Assembly: GCF_006442795.2 (NCBI RefSeq)
Contig: NZ_CP083956.1
Coordinates: 3,697,501-3,761,500 of the forward strand
Direction of reading: 5' to 3'
Origin: Mesorhizobium sp. B1-1-8
Lineage (GTDB): Bacteria > Pseudomonadota > Alphaproteobacteria > Rhizobiales > Rhizobiaceae
DNA: 64,000 bases
The position numbers and the translations under genes were made by a program. The notes below the pieces were generated by a model. It did no database searches and was not told the DNA's origin. It saw only the letters and a program-made list of their open reading frames with translations. Shown one piece after another: positions 26,889 to 37,771 of the stretch. Position 1 is the stretch's first letter. Every line of letters begins with the position of its first letter.

Positions 26889-27503
26889 ATGACGGATCGG
26901 AGCTGGGCGATGAAGGGAGAGCTGGTGCTTTCCTGCAATTGCACGGTTTTCTGCCCGTGCGTGCTGTCGCTCGGCAGCCATCCGCCGACCGAGGGCTATT
27001 GCCAGACCTGGGCAGGTTTCCGCATCGATGCCGGCCATTTCGGCGAGGTCGATCTGTCCGGCCTCAATCTCGGCCTGGTCATGGAAATCCCGGGCTATAT
27101 GAGCCGCGGCAACTGGACCGCCGGCCTGTTCATCGACAAGCGCGCCTCGGTCTACGCGGTGAAGGCGCTGACCAGGATTTTTGCCGGCAAGGCCGGCGGC
27201 ACCACCGCGCTGCTCTCGATCCTGGTCGGAAAATTCCTCGGCGTCGAGCAGGTGCCGATCACCTATGAGACGCGCGACAGGACGCGTGTCTTCCAGATAC
27301 CGAAAATCATCGATGGCGCGGTGACGCCTGTTCCCGGAAAGGATCGCGATAAAGACACGGTGATCTCGAATTCCGAATACTGGATCGCGCCGGAAATCAT
27401 CGTGGCGAAGTCGGACAAGAGCAAGATGCGCGCCTTCGGCCGCAACTGGAATTTCGCCGGCCGCTCGGCCGAAATCTGTAAGCTGGACTGGCGAGGCCCG
27501 TGA
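26889..27503 (+). CDS. DUF1326-family protein with CxCx3CxC motif
   Basis: Encodes 204 residues. The N-terminal cluster C16-N-C18-TVF-C22-P-C24 is the family hallmark and looks like a soft-metal site. The remainder is a compact alpha-beta domain with GYMSRGNWTAGLFID near 75 and EYWIAPEI near 160. There is no signal peptide or membrane helix, so it is cytoplasmic or associated with its DUF2182 membrane partner. GGGAG precedes the ATG. Its stop overlaps the pcs start (GTGA), so the DUF2182-DUF1326-pcs genes are probably co-transcribed. Confidence 0.8.
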   Translation: MTDRSWAMKGELVLSCNCTVFCPCVLSLGSHPPTEGYCQTWAGFRIDAGHFGEVDLSGLNLGLVMEIPGYMSRGNWTAGLFIDKRASVYAVKALTRIFAGKAGGTTALLSILVGKFLGVEQVPITYETRDRTRVFQIPKIIDGAVTPVPGKDRDKDTVISNSEYWIAPEIIVAKSDKSKMRAFGRNWNFAGRSAEICKLDWRGP

Positions 27504-28321
27504 GCAAGAACACAACGGCGGCGAGGAAAGCGGCCAAGAAGATCGCCGATCGGATTCCGCGACCGAAGAAGAAGGTGACGTGGCCGCAGGCACGCGCCTT
27601 CTCGGTGCACCTGCTGACCGCCTCGGGTTCGTTCCTGGCTTTCCTGTCGCTGGTGGCGGCCAGCGAGCAGCGCTGGACGGCGATGTTCTGGTGGCTGGGG
27701 CTGGCGCTGTTCGTCGACGGCATCGACGGGCCGATCGCCAGGAAGCTGGAGGTCAAGGAAATCCTGCCGACATGGTCGGGCGAGCTGCTCGACAACATCA
27801 TCGATTACGTCACCTACGTGCTCATCCCGGCCTTCGCGCTCTACCAGCGCGGCTTCATGGGCGAGAGGCTGTCGTTCCTGTCGGCGGCCATCATCGTGGT
27901 GTCGAGCGCGATCTATTATGCCGACACCGGAATGAAGACGAAGGAGAACTTCTTCAAGGGCTTTCCGGTGGTCTGGAACATGGTGGTGTTCACGCTTTTC
28001 GTCATCGAGCCCGGCCAATGGGTTTCCTTCGGCGTCGTGGTTACGGCGGGCATCCTGACCTTCCTGCCGATCAATTTCATCCATCCGGTGCGGGTGGTGC
28101 GGCTGAGGCCGCTCAATCTCGGCATGACGCTTTTATGGTGCGCCTTCGGCGCGCTGGCGCTGGCGCAGGCCGCGCTTGCCGCCTTCTACGACCAGATCGG
28201 CGTGCTCGGCGAGCAGGTCGGCATCTTCACCAAGGTCGGCATCACGGTAACCGGCCTCTATCTCGCCTGCATCGGCGGCGTCATGCAGGCGTTCCCCAAC
28301 CTTGGCGCCAAGAAGTCCTGA
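27500..28321 (+). CDS. pcs: phosphatidylcholine synthase
   Basis: Encodes 273 residues with a basic N-terminus and about seven membrane helices. The CDP-alcohol phosphatidyltransferase motif is present as DGIDGPIAR (about 74-82), then G and two aspartates in SGELLDNIIDYV. The enzyme condenses CDP-diacylglycerol with choline to make phosphatidylcholine, the choline-salvage route of rhizobia and relatives that supports symbiosis. Translation starts with GTG inside the DUF1326 stop, a 4-base overlap indicating coupling. Confidence 0.92.
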   Translation: MSKNTTAARKAAKKIADRIPRPKKKVTWPQARAFSVHLLTASGSFLAFLSLVAASEQRWTAMFWWLGLALFVDGIDGPIARKLEVKEILPTWSGELLDNIIDYVTYVLIPAFALYQRGFMGERLSFLSAAIIVVSSAIYYADTGMKTKENFFKGFPVVWNMVVFTLFVIEPGQWVSFGVVVTAGILTFLPINFIHPVRVVRLRPLNLGMTLLWCAFGALALAQAALAAFYDQIGVLGEQVGIFTKVGITVTGLYLACIGGVMQAFPNLGAKKS

Positions 28322-28375
28322 CCTAGATTCCGCCTCTGCCCGCCCCTTAAGTCCCGTTTCCAAGAGAGTTGACCG

Positions 28376-29353
28376 ATGTCCAAGGCAATCCGTATCCACG
28401 CCCATGGCGGCCCGGAAGTCCTGACCTACGAGGATGCCGATCCCGGCCAACCAGGCGCCGGACAGATCCTGATCCGCCACACCGCGATCGGCCTCAACTT
28501 CATCGATGTCTATCACCGTTCGGGGCTTTATCCGCCGCCGGGCGGGTTGCCCTTGATCCCCGGCAGCGAGGCGGCCGGCGTGGTGCTGGCGGTCGGCGCC
28601 GGCGTCGACTGGCTGAAGCCCGGCGACCGCATCGCCTATGCCGTCAATGTCGGCGCCTATGCCGATGAGCGGGTGATCGCCGCCGAGCGTGTGGTCAAGG
28701 TGCCGGACGGCATCAGCGACGAACAGGCGGCTGCGATGATGCTGAAGGGCATGACCGCCGAATATCTCTTGCGCCGTACCTTCAAGGTGAAAGCCGGCGA
28801 CACGATCCTCTACCACGCGGCGGCCGGAGGCGTTGGCCTGATCCTCGGCCAATGGGCCAAGCATCTCGGCGCCACAGTGATCGGCACGGCGAGCTCGACC
28901 GGCAAGATCGAGCTCGCCAGCGTGCATGGCTTCGACCATGTCATCAATTACAAGGAGCAGGATTTCGTCGCCGGCGTCGCTGCCATCACCGGCGGCAGGA
29001 AATGCGATGTCGTCTACGACTCGGTCGGCAATGACACCTTTCCCGCTTCGCTCGACTGCCTGAGGCCGCTCGGCATGTTCGTCAGCTTCGGCCAGTCGTC
29101 AGGACCGATCCCGCCCTTTTCGATGTCGCTGCTGGCGCAGAAAGGCTCGCTCTTCGCCACAAGGCCGACGATCTTCGTCTACAACGCCAGGCGCGAGGAT
29201 CTGGTGGCGTCTGCCGCGGCACTCTTCGATGTGGTGCTGAGCGGCGCCGTCGAGATCAAGATCAACCAGCGCTACGCGCTGAAGGACGCCGGCAAGGCGC
29301 AATCCGATCTTGAGGGCCGCAAGACGACCGGTACGACCATCCTCATTCCCTGA
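28376..29353 (+). CDS. quinone oxidoreductase (zinc-independent MDR family)
   Basis: Encodes 325 residues. It opens with IRIHAHGGPEVLTYED, typical of NADPH:quinone oxidoreductase (QOR). It has GLNFIDVYHRSGLYPPP near 40-56, the nucleotide loop AAAGGVGLILGQWAK near 145-160, and no structural zinc cysteine cluster. The family reduces quinones by one electron with NADPH. AAGAGAG precedes the ATG. It lies 54 bases after pcs on the same strand, so read-through is possible. Confidence 0.88.
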   Translation: MSKAIRIHAHGGPEVLTYEDADPGQPGAGQILIRHTAIGLNFIDVYHRSGLYPPPGGLPLIPGSEAAGVVLAVGAGVDWLKPGDRIAYAVNVGAYADERVIAAERVVKVPDGISDEQAAAMMLKGMTAEYLLRRTFKVKAGDTILYHAAAGGVGLILGQWAKHLGATVIGTASSTGKIELASVHGFDHVINYKEQDFVAGVAAITGGRKCDVVYDSVGNDTFPASLDCLRPLGMFVSFGQSSGPIPPFSMSLLAQKGSLFATRPTIFVYNARREDLVASAAALFDVVLSGAVEIKINQRYALKDAGKAQSDLEGRKTTGTTILIP

Positions 29354-29474
29354 GCCGGCTGACTTGTTTTTCAGCGGCTTGCCGTCCTTGAAGGCACAAG
29401 TCTGCGCGAAAAGCTTGCCGGTTTTCTCGCGCTCACAACAGGCCTATCTTACCCCTTGAGTTTCCGCTGAAATT

Positions 29475-29491
29475 CTTGAAGCTCTTTCAAG
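29475..29491. promoter_or_regulatory. operator-like palindrome upstream of the nucleoside ABC operon
   Basis: CTTGAA-N5-TTCAAG, a perfect 6+6 inverted repeat about 90 bases before the first ABC gene. Its position suits a regulator binding site. The regulator is not identified. Confidence 0.35.
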
Positions 29492-29579
29492 TCGGGTGCC
29501 GCTTTCCGACGGGAGCCGGCCGCGCCTACGATATTTGCGGGAACACAGAACATATCCGGAAAGCCGGATGGGAGGCACT

Positions 29580-31141
<1,562 letters not shown>

Positions 31142-31145
<4 letters not shown>

Positions 31146-32269
31146 TGCGCCTCGAACTGGTCAAACGCCCGCAGCGCTCGGTGCTGTTTTCGGTGCTGTC
31201 GCCTTTCATCGCCTTCGCGCTGACGATCATTGCCGGCGCCATCCTGTTCGCGCTGCTCGGTGTCAATCCGCTCAACGCCTTCGAGATCTACTTCATCGAG
31301 CCGATCAGCCAGATCTGGCAGCTGCATGAGCTGGCGATCAAGGCAGCTCCGCTCATCCTGATCGCGGTCGGCCTGTCGGTCTGCTACAAGGCCAACATCT
31401 GGAACATCGGCGCCGAGGGCCAGTTTATCCTGGGCGGCATCTTTGGCTCGATCATACCGGTGCTGTTCCCGCAGTTCGAAGGCCCGCTCGTCCTGCCGCT
31501 GATGCTGCTGTTCGGCATGGTCGGCGGCGCGGCCTATGCGGCGATCCCCGCTTTCCTGAAAACCCGCTTCAATACCAACGAGATCCTGACCAGCCTGATG
31601 CTGGTCTATGTCGCGCAGCTCTTCCTCGACTGGCTGGTGCGCGGACCCTGGCGCGATCCGCAAGGTCACGGCTTCCCGCAAACTATCCAGTTCGGCGACG
31701 CGGCCACCTTGCCGCAGCTGATGCCGGACGCCGGGCGCGCCAATTGGGGCTTCGTCTTCGCGCTGGTCGCCGCCGTGCTGATCTGGCTGATGATGAGCCG
31801 CATGCTGAAGGGTTTCGAGGTCCGCGTCCTCGGCTCCAGTCCGAGGGCAGGGCGCTTCGCCGGCTTCGGCTTCAACCGCATGGTGTTCTTCAGTTTCATG
31901 CTGTCAGGCGCGCTTGCCGGCCTCGCCGGCATTTCGGAAGTGTCCGGCGCCATCGGCCAGCTGCAGCCGGTGATCTCGCCCGGCTATGGCTTCACCGCCA
32001 TCATCGTCGCCTTCCTAGGCCGGCTCAATCCGCTGGGCATCGTGGCGGCCGGTCTGGTGCTGGCGCTGACCTATCTCGGCGGCGAGGCGGTGCAAAGCGC
32101 GCTCGGCATATCCGACAAGGTGGCGCGGGTGTTCCAGGGCATGCTTTTGTTCTTCGTGCTCGGCTGCGACACGCTCATCCACTATCGCATTCGCCTGATC
32201 GGCCTGGCGCTGACGAAGCCGGACGCGGCGAAACTCGAGGCCGCGCCCAAGCTGGAGGAGGCCCGCTGA
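31142..32269 (+). CDS. BmpA-type ABC importer, permease subunit 1
   Basis: Encodes 375 residues with eight to ten hydrophobic helices, in the BPD_transp_2 permease family (YufP-like). The conserved segments NIWNIGAEGQFILGGIFG (about 83-100) and KTRFNTNEILTSLMLVY (about 140-156) are characteristic. It forms half of the membrane channel. The ATG overlaps the ATPase stop by four bases and its own stop overlaps the next ATG, so the operon is tightly coupled. Confidence 0.9.
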
Positions 32270-33189
32270 TGGACATCACCATCAACATCCTTTTGACCGT
32301 CGCGACCGCCGCGACGCCGCTTTTGATCGCGGCGATCGGCGAGCTGGTCGTCGAGCGCTCCGGCGTTCTCAATCTCGGCGTCGAGGGCATGATGATCATG
32401 GGCGCCGTCGGCGGTTTCGGCGCCGGCTACCTGACCGGCTCGCCCTGGATCGGCCTCATTGCCGCAATCATCGTCGGCGCGCTGTTTTCGATGCTGTTCG
32501 CGGTCATGACGCTGTCTTTGGCCACCAACCAGGTCGCGACCGGCCTGTCGCTGACGCTGCTAGGGCTCGGCCTTTCGGGCATGATCGGCACCAGCTTCGT
32601 CGGCCAGCCCGGTGTCAGGCTGCCGAACCTCGATATCCCGGGCCTGAGCTCGATCCCGGTCATCGGCAGGCTCATCTTCGGCCAGGATCCGGTGTTCTAT
32701 ATCTCGATCGCGCTCACCGCCGCGGTGATGTGGTTCCTGTTCAGGACACGCACCGGCCTGACCCTGCGCTCGATCGGCGACAGCCACTCTTCGGCGCACG
32801 CGCTCGGCATCAAGGTCATCCGCTACCGCTACCTGTCGGTGATCTTCGGCGGCGCCTGCGCCGGGCTTGCCGGCGGGCATTTGTCGCTGGTCTACACGCC
32901 GCAATGGGTGGAGAACATGAGCGCGGGCCGCGGCTGGATCGCGCTGGCGCTGGTGGTGTTCGCTTCCTGGCGTCCGTGGCGGGTGCTGGCCGGCGCCTAC
33001 ATCTTCGGCGCGGTCTGGATCGGCCAGCTTCATGCACAGGCTTTTGGCATTCCGGTGCCTTCGCAGTTTCTTTCTTCGCTTCCCTATCTGGCAACCGTCG
33101 TGGTTCTCGTTCTAATCTCGCGCAACAAGCGTCTGACGATGATGAACACGCCGGCTTCTTTGGGGCAGCCATTCGTTCCGGATCGTTGA
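32269..33189 (+). CDS. BmpA-type ABC importer, permease subunit 2
   Basis: Encodes 306 residues, a shorter hydrophobic BPD_transp_2 permease (YufQ-like). Typical features are GELVVERSGVLNLGVEGMM near 22-40, ATNQVATGLSLTLLGLG near 85 and RSIGDSHSSAHALGI near 167. It pairs with the preceding permease. Its ATG shares one base with the upstream stop (TGATG). The substrate-binding protein gene follows 50 bases later. Confidence 0.9.
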   Translation: MDITINILLTVATAATPLLIAAIGELVVERSGVLNLGVEGMMIMGAVGGFGAGYLTGSPWIGLIAAIIVGALFSMLFAVMTLSLATNQVATGLSLTLLGLGLSGMIGTSFVGQPGVRLPNLDIPGLSSIPVIGRLIFGQDPVFYISIALTAAVMWFLFRTRTGLTLRSIGDSHSSAHALGIKVIRYRYLSVIFGGACAGLAGGHLSLVYTPQWVENMSAGRGWIALALVVFASWRPWRVLAGAYIFGAVWIGQLHAQAFGIPVPSQFLSSLPYLATVVVLVLISRNKRLTMMNTPASLGQPFVPDR

Positions 33190-33238
33190 CAACAATAAAA
33201 AACGGAAGCTCCAAGGCTTAACTCAGAGAGGTAACACA

Positions 33239-34306
33239 ATGAAAAAACTGCTTATTGCACTGATGACCACAACCGCGGCCCTGTCGCTGGCGGCGTCCGC
33301 TCAAGCCGCCGACAAGCTGAAGGCATGCTGGGTCTACACCGGTCCGATCGGCGACTTCGGCTATTCCTACCAGCACGACCAGGGCCGGCTCGAAGTCGAG
33401 AAGGCGCTCGGCGACAAGGTCGAGACCGCCTATCTAGAAAACGTTTCGGAAGGCCCAGACGCCGACCGCGCCTTCGAGCGCCTGGCGCGCGAGAAGTGCA
33501 AGATCATCTTCGGCACCTCCTTCGGCTTCATGGACGCCGAAGTGAAGGTCGCCAAGAAATTCCCCAAGGTGATGTTCGAGCACGCCACCGGCTTCAAGAC
33601 CGGCGCCAATCTCGGCATCTACAACGCCCGCTTCTATGAAGGCCGCTACGTGCTCGGTCAGATCGCGGCCAAGGAATCGAAGAAGGGCCTTGCCGGCTAC
33701 ATCGTCTCCTTCCCGATCCCGGAAGTGGTGATGGGCATCAACTCCTTCATGCTCGGCGCGCAGTCGATCAATCCGAACTTCAAGGTCAAGATCGTCTGGG
33801 TGAACTCCTGGTTCGATCCGGGCAAGGAAGCCGATGCCGCCAAGGCGCTGTTCGACCAGGGCGCCGACATCATCGTGCAGCACACCGATTCCACCGCGGC
33901 CCTGCAGGTCGCCGAGGAGCGCAAGCTGCACGGTTTCGGCCAGTCCTCCGACATGATCAAGTTCGCGCCGAACGCGCAGTTGACTTCACTGACCGACGAA
34001 TGGGGCCCGTATTATATCAGCCGCGTCCAGGCCGCCATCGACGGCACCTGGAAACCCGACAATGTCTGGCTCGGCATCAAGGACGGCGCGGTGAAGCTCG
34101 CGCCCTTCACCAACATGCCCGACGACGTGAAGGCGATGGCCGAGGCGACCGAGAAGAAGATCGCCGGCGGCTGGAACCCCTTCACCGGGCCGGTCGCCAA
34201 GCAGGACGGCTCGCCATGGCTGAAGGACGGCGAGGTCGCCGACGACGGCACGCTGCTCGGCATGAATTTTTACGTCAAGGGCGTCGACGACAAGCTGCCG
34301 CAGTGA
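33239..34306 (+). CDS. BMP-family substrate-binding protein of the nucleoside ABC importer
   Basis: Encodes 355 residues. A signal peptide (about 1-23, ending SAQAAD) without a lipobox predicts a soluble periplasmic protein. The body is a Bmp/Med family domain starting KACWVYTGPIGDFGYSYQHD, with GTSFGFMDAE near 98 and DIIVQHTDSTAALQ near 210. Relatives bind purine nucleosides such as guanosine or adenosine; specificity is inferred from the family only. AGAGAGGT lies upstream of the ATG. A strong terminator follows and completes the operon. Confidence 0.9.
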   Translation: MKKLLIALMTTTAALSLAASAQAADKLKACWVYTGPIGDFGYSYQHDQGRLEVEKALGDKVETAYLENVSEGPDADRAFERLAREKCKIIFGTSFGFMDAEVKVAKKFPKVMFEHATGFKTGANLGIYNARFYEGRYVLGQIAAKESKKGLAGYIVSFPIPEVVMGINSFMLGAQSINPNFKVKIVWVNSWFDPGKEADAAKALFDQGADIIVQHTDSTAALQVAEERKLHGFGQSSDMIKFAPNAQLTSLTDEWGPYYISRVQAAIDGTWKPDNVWLGIKDGAVKLAPFTNMPDDVKAMAEATEKKIAGGWNPFTGPVAKQDGSPWLKDGEVADDGTLLGMNFYVKGVDDKLPQ

Positions 34307-34327
34307 ACGGCGCGGATGTCAAAAGGG

Positions 34328-34352
34328 AAGGGCGCCGCGCGGCGCCCTTTTC
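34328..34352 (+). terminator. intrinsic terminator of the nucleoside ABC operon, followed by the intron
   Basis: A 9-bp perfect stem, AAGGGCGCC (34328-34336) and GGCGCCCTT (34341-34349), with a GCGC loop and TTTTC after. The group II intron begins right after this T-run. Confidence 0.85.
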
Positions 34353-34354
34353 GT

Positions 34355-36237
34355 GTGTGCCGAGCATGATCGACAGCTTGGAGGTGTGAGTCCTCTACCC
34401 AGCCTGATGACGGCGAAGGGTTAGCGAAGCGCAAGGGCGTCGTCGTGAGGCGGGGTCTGAAGGAAGCGTGGAGCAAACCCGCGACCCGATGGACAAGAAC
34501 CGGATATGAGGCCTACCCGGCCGGACGAGCGGGCACGTGACCGCGAAGTCCATGGTCATCAAGGGCCGGGGTGGTAAATCCGGCGGGTGTGCGGGGAAGG
34601 CGGTCGATCTTACCTCGGGAGATCTGCGCCGTGTCCGGAATTCCGGACTGAGCCCGCCGTGAGGCGTGCCGATCGCGGCGCAGAAGTCAGCAGAGGGCAT
34701 AGTAGCCGCCGGGCTTGCCCGGAGGCGAAGGCTCGAACGGTTGGAAGGACGAGTAGGACGGAGTTCTCGCATTGGCCATGCGGCGGAAAACCCAGCTTGA
34801 GCTGGCCTTCTCCGAGATGGGAGCGGGTGAAGCCCGCGACCGCTCTGGGGCAGGGACCGAAGCCCGTGCGGCGAACGCCGCCTCCGAAAGCCCGGCGGCG
34901 ATGGCCGGACCGTGCATGGAAGCGATTGTCGAGCGCGACAATCTGAGGAAGGCGCTGGCGCAGGTCCGGCGCAACAAGGGAGCGCCGGGGATCGACGGCA
35001 TGAGTGTCGAGGCCTTGGCGCTGCATCTGAAAGACCACTGGCCCGAACTTCGTGCCCAATTGCTCGAAGGCTCCTACAAGCCGCAACCGGTGCGGCGCGT
35101 CGAAATCCCGAAGGCGTCCGGCGGCACCCGTCCGCTCGGCATCCCGACAGTGCTCGACCGCTTTATCCAGCAGGCGGTGATGCAGGAGCTGCAGGACGCA
35201 TGGGATGACGGGTTCAGCGCGTCGAGCTACGGGTTCCGACCCGCACGCTCGGCACATCAGGCGGTTGCCGCGGCGCAAGCGTTCATCGCGTCGGGCCACC
35301 GCATCGTGGTGGACATCGACCTGGAGAAGTTCTTCGACCGGGTCAACCACGACATCCTGATGGGGCTGGTGGCCAAGCGGGTATCCGATCCGCGCCTCCT
35401 TCGTCTGATCCGGGGCTTTCTGACCTCGGGAGTGCTCGAAGGCGGGCTGGTCGGCCCAATCGATGAGGGAACGCCGCAAGGCGGCCCGCTCTCGCCGCTG
35501 CTGTCGAATCTGATGCTGGACGAACTCGACAAGGAACTGGAGCGACGCAAGCATTGCTTCGTGCGTTACGCCGACGACTGCAACATCTATGTGCGCAGTG
35601 TGCGGGCGGGTGAACGGGTGATGGCCAGCGTCGAACGCTTCCTCGACAGGCGTCTGAAGCTGAAGGTCAACACGCACAAGAGCGCGGTCGCCCCGTCGCA
35701 CCGGCGCAAGTTCCTCGGCTTCAGCTTCACGGACGAGAAGACGCCAAGGCGTCGGATCGCGCCTGAGGCGGTCGCCCGGTTCAAGGAGCGCGTGCGGGTG
35801 CTGACGATGCGGACGCGGGGCGCAAGCCTCGTGCTGATAGCCAAGGAGCTGTCGACCTATCTGAAAGGATGGCGCGGCTACTTCGGCTTTTGCGAAACCC
35901 CGTCGGTGCTGCGCGACCTCGACCGGTGGATCAGGCGAAGGCTGCGATCCATCGCATGGAAACAGTGGACGCGCGGGCGCACCCGCTTCGCGGAGCTGCG
36001 GCGCCGGGGTGTCGGGCGCGAGCTGGCGGCACAAACCGCCGGCAGTGCGCACGGTCCCTGGCGCATCAGCAACAGTCCCGCGCTCGCCATTGCCCTGCCA
36101 AATGCTTTCCTCGCAAGCATCGGCCTCGCTTCCATCGAACCCGCCAAGACCGCATAACCAATCGAACCGCCCTGTACGGACCCGTACGCAGGGTGGTGTG
36201 GGAGGGGAGGAGCCGCGAGGCTTCCCCCTATCCCGAT
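34355..36237 (+). mobile_element. group II intron, likely class C (terminator-targeting)
   Basis: The 5' end begins GTGTG just after the terminator T-run (34353 or 34355 are equally possible) and is followed by about 420 bases of structured RNA. The reverse transcriptase lies in domain IV. Domain V is seen at 36166-36197 as ACCGCCCTG-TACG-GACC-CGTA-CG-CAGGGTGGT with its bulge, and domain VI follows at about 36200-36230. The 3' end is placed after CCCGAT at 36237. Insertion immediately downstream of an intrinsic terminator, a short domain V of this form and the maturase type all fit class C. It looks complete and potentially mobile. Confidence 0.8.
34778..36157 (+). CDS. group II intron reverse transcriptase/maturase
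   Basis: Encodes 459 residues. The reverse transcriptase domain shows IPKASGGTRPLGIPTVLDR near 110, SYGFRPARSAHQAV near 150, the palm aspartate in VVDIDLEKFFDRVNHD near 176, EGTPQGGPLSPLL near 230 and the catalytic YADD with D266 and D267. The maturase domain has LKGWRGYFGF near 367, then RRRLRSIAWKQW. I see no HNH endonuclease after it, as expected for class C. ATG at 34778 gives MRRKTQL; TTG at 34772 is the alternative. The frame is intact, so the intron may be active. Confidence 0.93.
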   Translation: MRRKTQLELAFSEMGAGEARDRSGAGTEARAANAASESPAAMAGPCMEAIVERDNLRKALAQVRRNKGAPGIDGMSVEALALHLKDHWPELRAQLLEGSYKPQPVRRVEIPKASGGTRPLGIPTVLDRFIQQAVMQELQDAWDDGFSASSYGFRPARSAHQAVAAAQAFIASGHRIVVDIDLEKFFDRVNHDILMGLVAKRVSDPRLLRLIRGFLTSGVLEGGLVGPIDEGTPQGGPLSPLLSNLMLDELDKELERRKHCFVRYADDCNIYVRSVRAGERVMASVERFLDRRLKLKVNTHKSAVAPSHRRKFLGFSFTDEKTPRRRIAPEAVARFKERVRVLTMRTRGASLVLIAKELSTYLKGWRGYFGFCETPSVLRDLDRWIRRRLRSIAWKQWTRGRTRFAELRRRGVGRELAAQTAGSAHGPWRISNSPALAIALPNAFLASIGLASIEPAKTA

Positions 36238-36280
36238 TTGAAGCGCCACTGTCTGGAGACGCCTGTCTGTTCGGCAAGTA

Positions 36281-37594
36281 TCAGACGGCCGAGCCGTAAA
36301 GATCATAGGCGTCGGCGCGCTCGACCTTGACGGTGACGATCTCGCCGGCACGCAGCGGCCGGCGCGACTGGATATGCACGGAGCCGTCGATCTCCGGCGC
36401 GTCGTATTTGGTGCGGCCCTTGGCCGAGGTGCCATGCGCCTCGTCGATCAAAACCGGCAGGCGCTTGCCGACCTTTTTGGCGAGCTGCGTCGCCGAAATC
36501 TTCTGCTGGCGCTGCATGAAACGGTGCCAGCGCGCTTCCTTGATCTCTTGCGGCACCTGTTCGAGGCCGAGATCGTTGGAGCGGGCGCCCTTGACCGGCT
36601 CGTATTTGAAACAGCCGGCGCGGTCGATCTTTGCTTCGTCCAGCCAGTCGAGCAGCATCTGGAAATCGTCTTCGGTCTCACCTGGGAAGCCGACGATGAA
36701 GGTCGAGCGGATGGCAAGGTCCGGGCAGACCTCGCGCCAGCCGCGGATGCGGTCCAGCGTCTTTTCGCCATGTGCCGGACGGCGCATGTTCTTCAATACC
36801 TGAGGCGATGCATGCTGGAAGGGGATATCCAGATACGGAAGGATTTTTCCTTCCGCCATCAGCGGGATAACATCGGCGACGTGCGGGTAGGGATACACAT
36901 AATGCATGCGTACCCAGATGCCGAGTTTGCCCAGTTCCTCCGACAGATCGAGGAACTTCGCCCGCACTTCACGGTCGCCGAACGTCGACGTCTGATACTT
37001 GATGTCGATGCCATAGGCACTGGTGTCCTGCGAGATGACCAGGATCTCCTTGACCCCGGCCTTGGCGAGCTTCTCGGCCTCGCGCAGCACGTCCGCCGCC
37101 GGCCGCGAGACGAGGTCGCCGCGCAGCGCCGGGATGATGCAGAAGGTGCAGCGGTTGTTGCAGCCTTCCGAAATCTTCAGATAGGCGTAGTGGCGCGGCG
37201 TCAGCTTGACGCCCTGCGGCGGCAAAAGATCGATATAGGGATCATGGCTTGGCGGCGCGGCCTCATGCACCGCAGCCATGACGCTCTCATAGGCCTGCGG
37301 GCCGGTGATCGCCAGCACGTTGGGGTGCTTTTCGCGGATCACCTCCGGCTCGGCGCCGAGGCAGCCGGTGACGATGACGCGGCCATTTTCCGACAGTGCC
37401 GAGCCGATCGCATCGAGCGACTCTTCGCGCGCGGAATCGAGAAAGCCGCAGGTGTTGACGACGACAAGGTCGGCGCCGTCATGCTTGCGCGCGATCTCAT
37501 AGCCCTCGGCGCGCAGGCGCGTGATGATGCGCTCGGAATCGACGAGCGCCTTCGGGCATCCGAGACTGACGAAACTGACGCGTGGGGCGGACAT
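36281..37594 (-). CDS. rimO: ribosomal protein S12 methylthiotransferase
   Basis: Encodes 437 residues. The N-terminal UPF0004 domain has cysteines in [21 protein letters not shown] and VTGCLG. The radical-SAM cluster motif is CNNRCTFC near 147-154. A C-terminal TRAM domain ends the protein. RimO thiomethylates an aspartate of ribosomal protein S12 using two 4Fe-4S clusters. The [21 protein letters not shown] stretch and the absence of MiaB-specific features support RimO over MiaB. It converges on the nucleoside ABC operon, with the group II intron now between them; its stop lies 44 bases from the intron end. Confidence 0.93.
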   Translation of the reverse strand: MSAPRVSFVSLGCPKALVDSERIITRLRAEGYEIARKHDGADLVVVNTCGFLDSAREESLDAIGSALSENGRVIVTGCLGAEPEVIREKHPNVLAITGPQAYESVMAAVHEAAPPSHDPYIDLLPPQGVKLTPRHYAYLKISEGCNNRCTFCIIPALRGDLVSRPAADVLREAEKLAKAGVKEILVISQDTSAYGIDIKYQTSTFGDREVRAKFLDLSEELGKLGIWVRMHYVYPYPHVADVIPLMAEGKILPYLDIPFQHASPQVLKNMRRPAHGEKTLDRIRGWREVCPDLAIRSTFIVGFPGETEDDFQMLLDWLDEAKIDRAGCFKYEPVKGARSNDLGLEQVPQEIKEARWHRFMQRQQKISATQLAKKVGKRLPVLIDEAHGTSAKGRTKYDAPEIDGSVHIQSRRPLRAGEIVTVKVERADAYDLYGSAV

Positions 37595-37771
37595 AAATTT
37601 GTTTTCCAAGAGATGAGGGCGAGATCGAGGAGCCTCAGGCTCCGAAGATCGATCCACGGCGCGCGGCTTTGAGCCATTTCGCGCGGCGCAATAGCACGCT
37701 TCGGCACAGAAGCAAACCTGCCAGCCGGCCATGACAAGAGGCGATGCGGCAGACGCTCGCCTTGAAGAGCG

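Noticed and set aside
36374-37672. 432-codon plus-strand open frame over rimO
   Set aside because: Antisense to a clear radical-SAM gene; the composition is that of a shadow frame.
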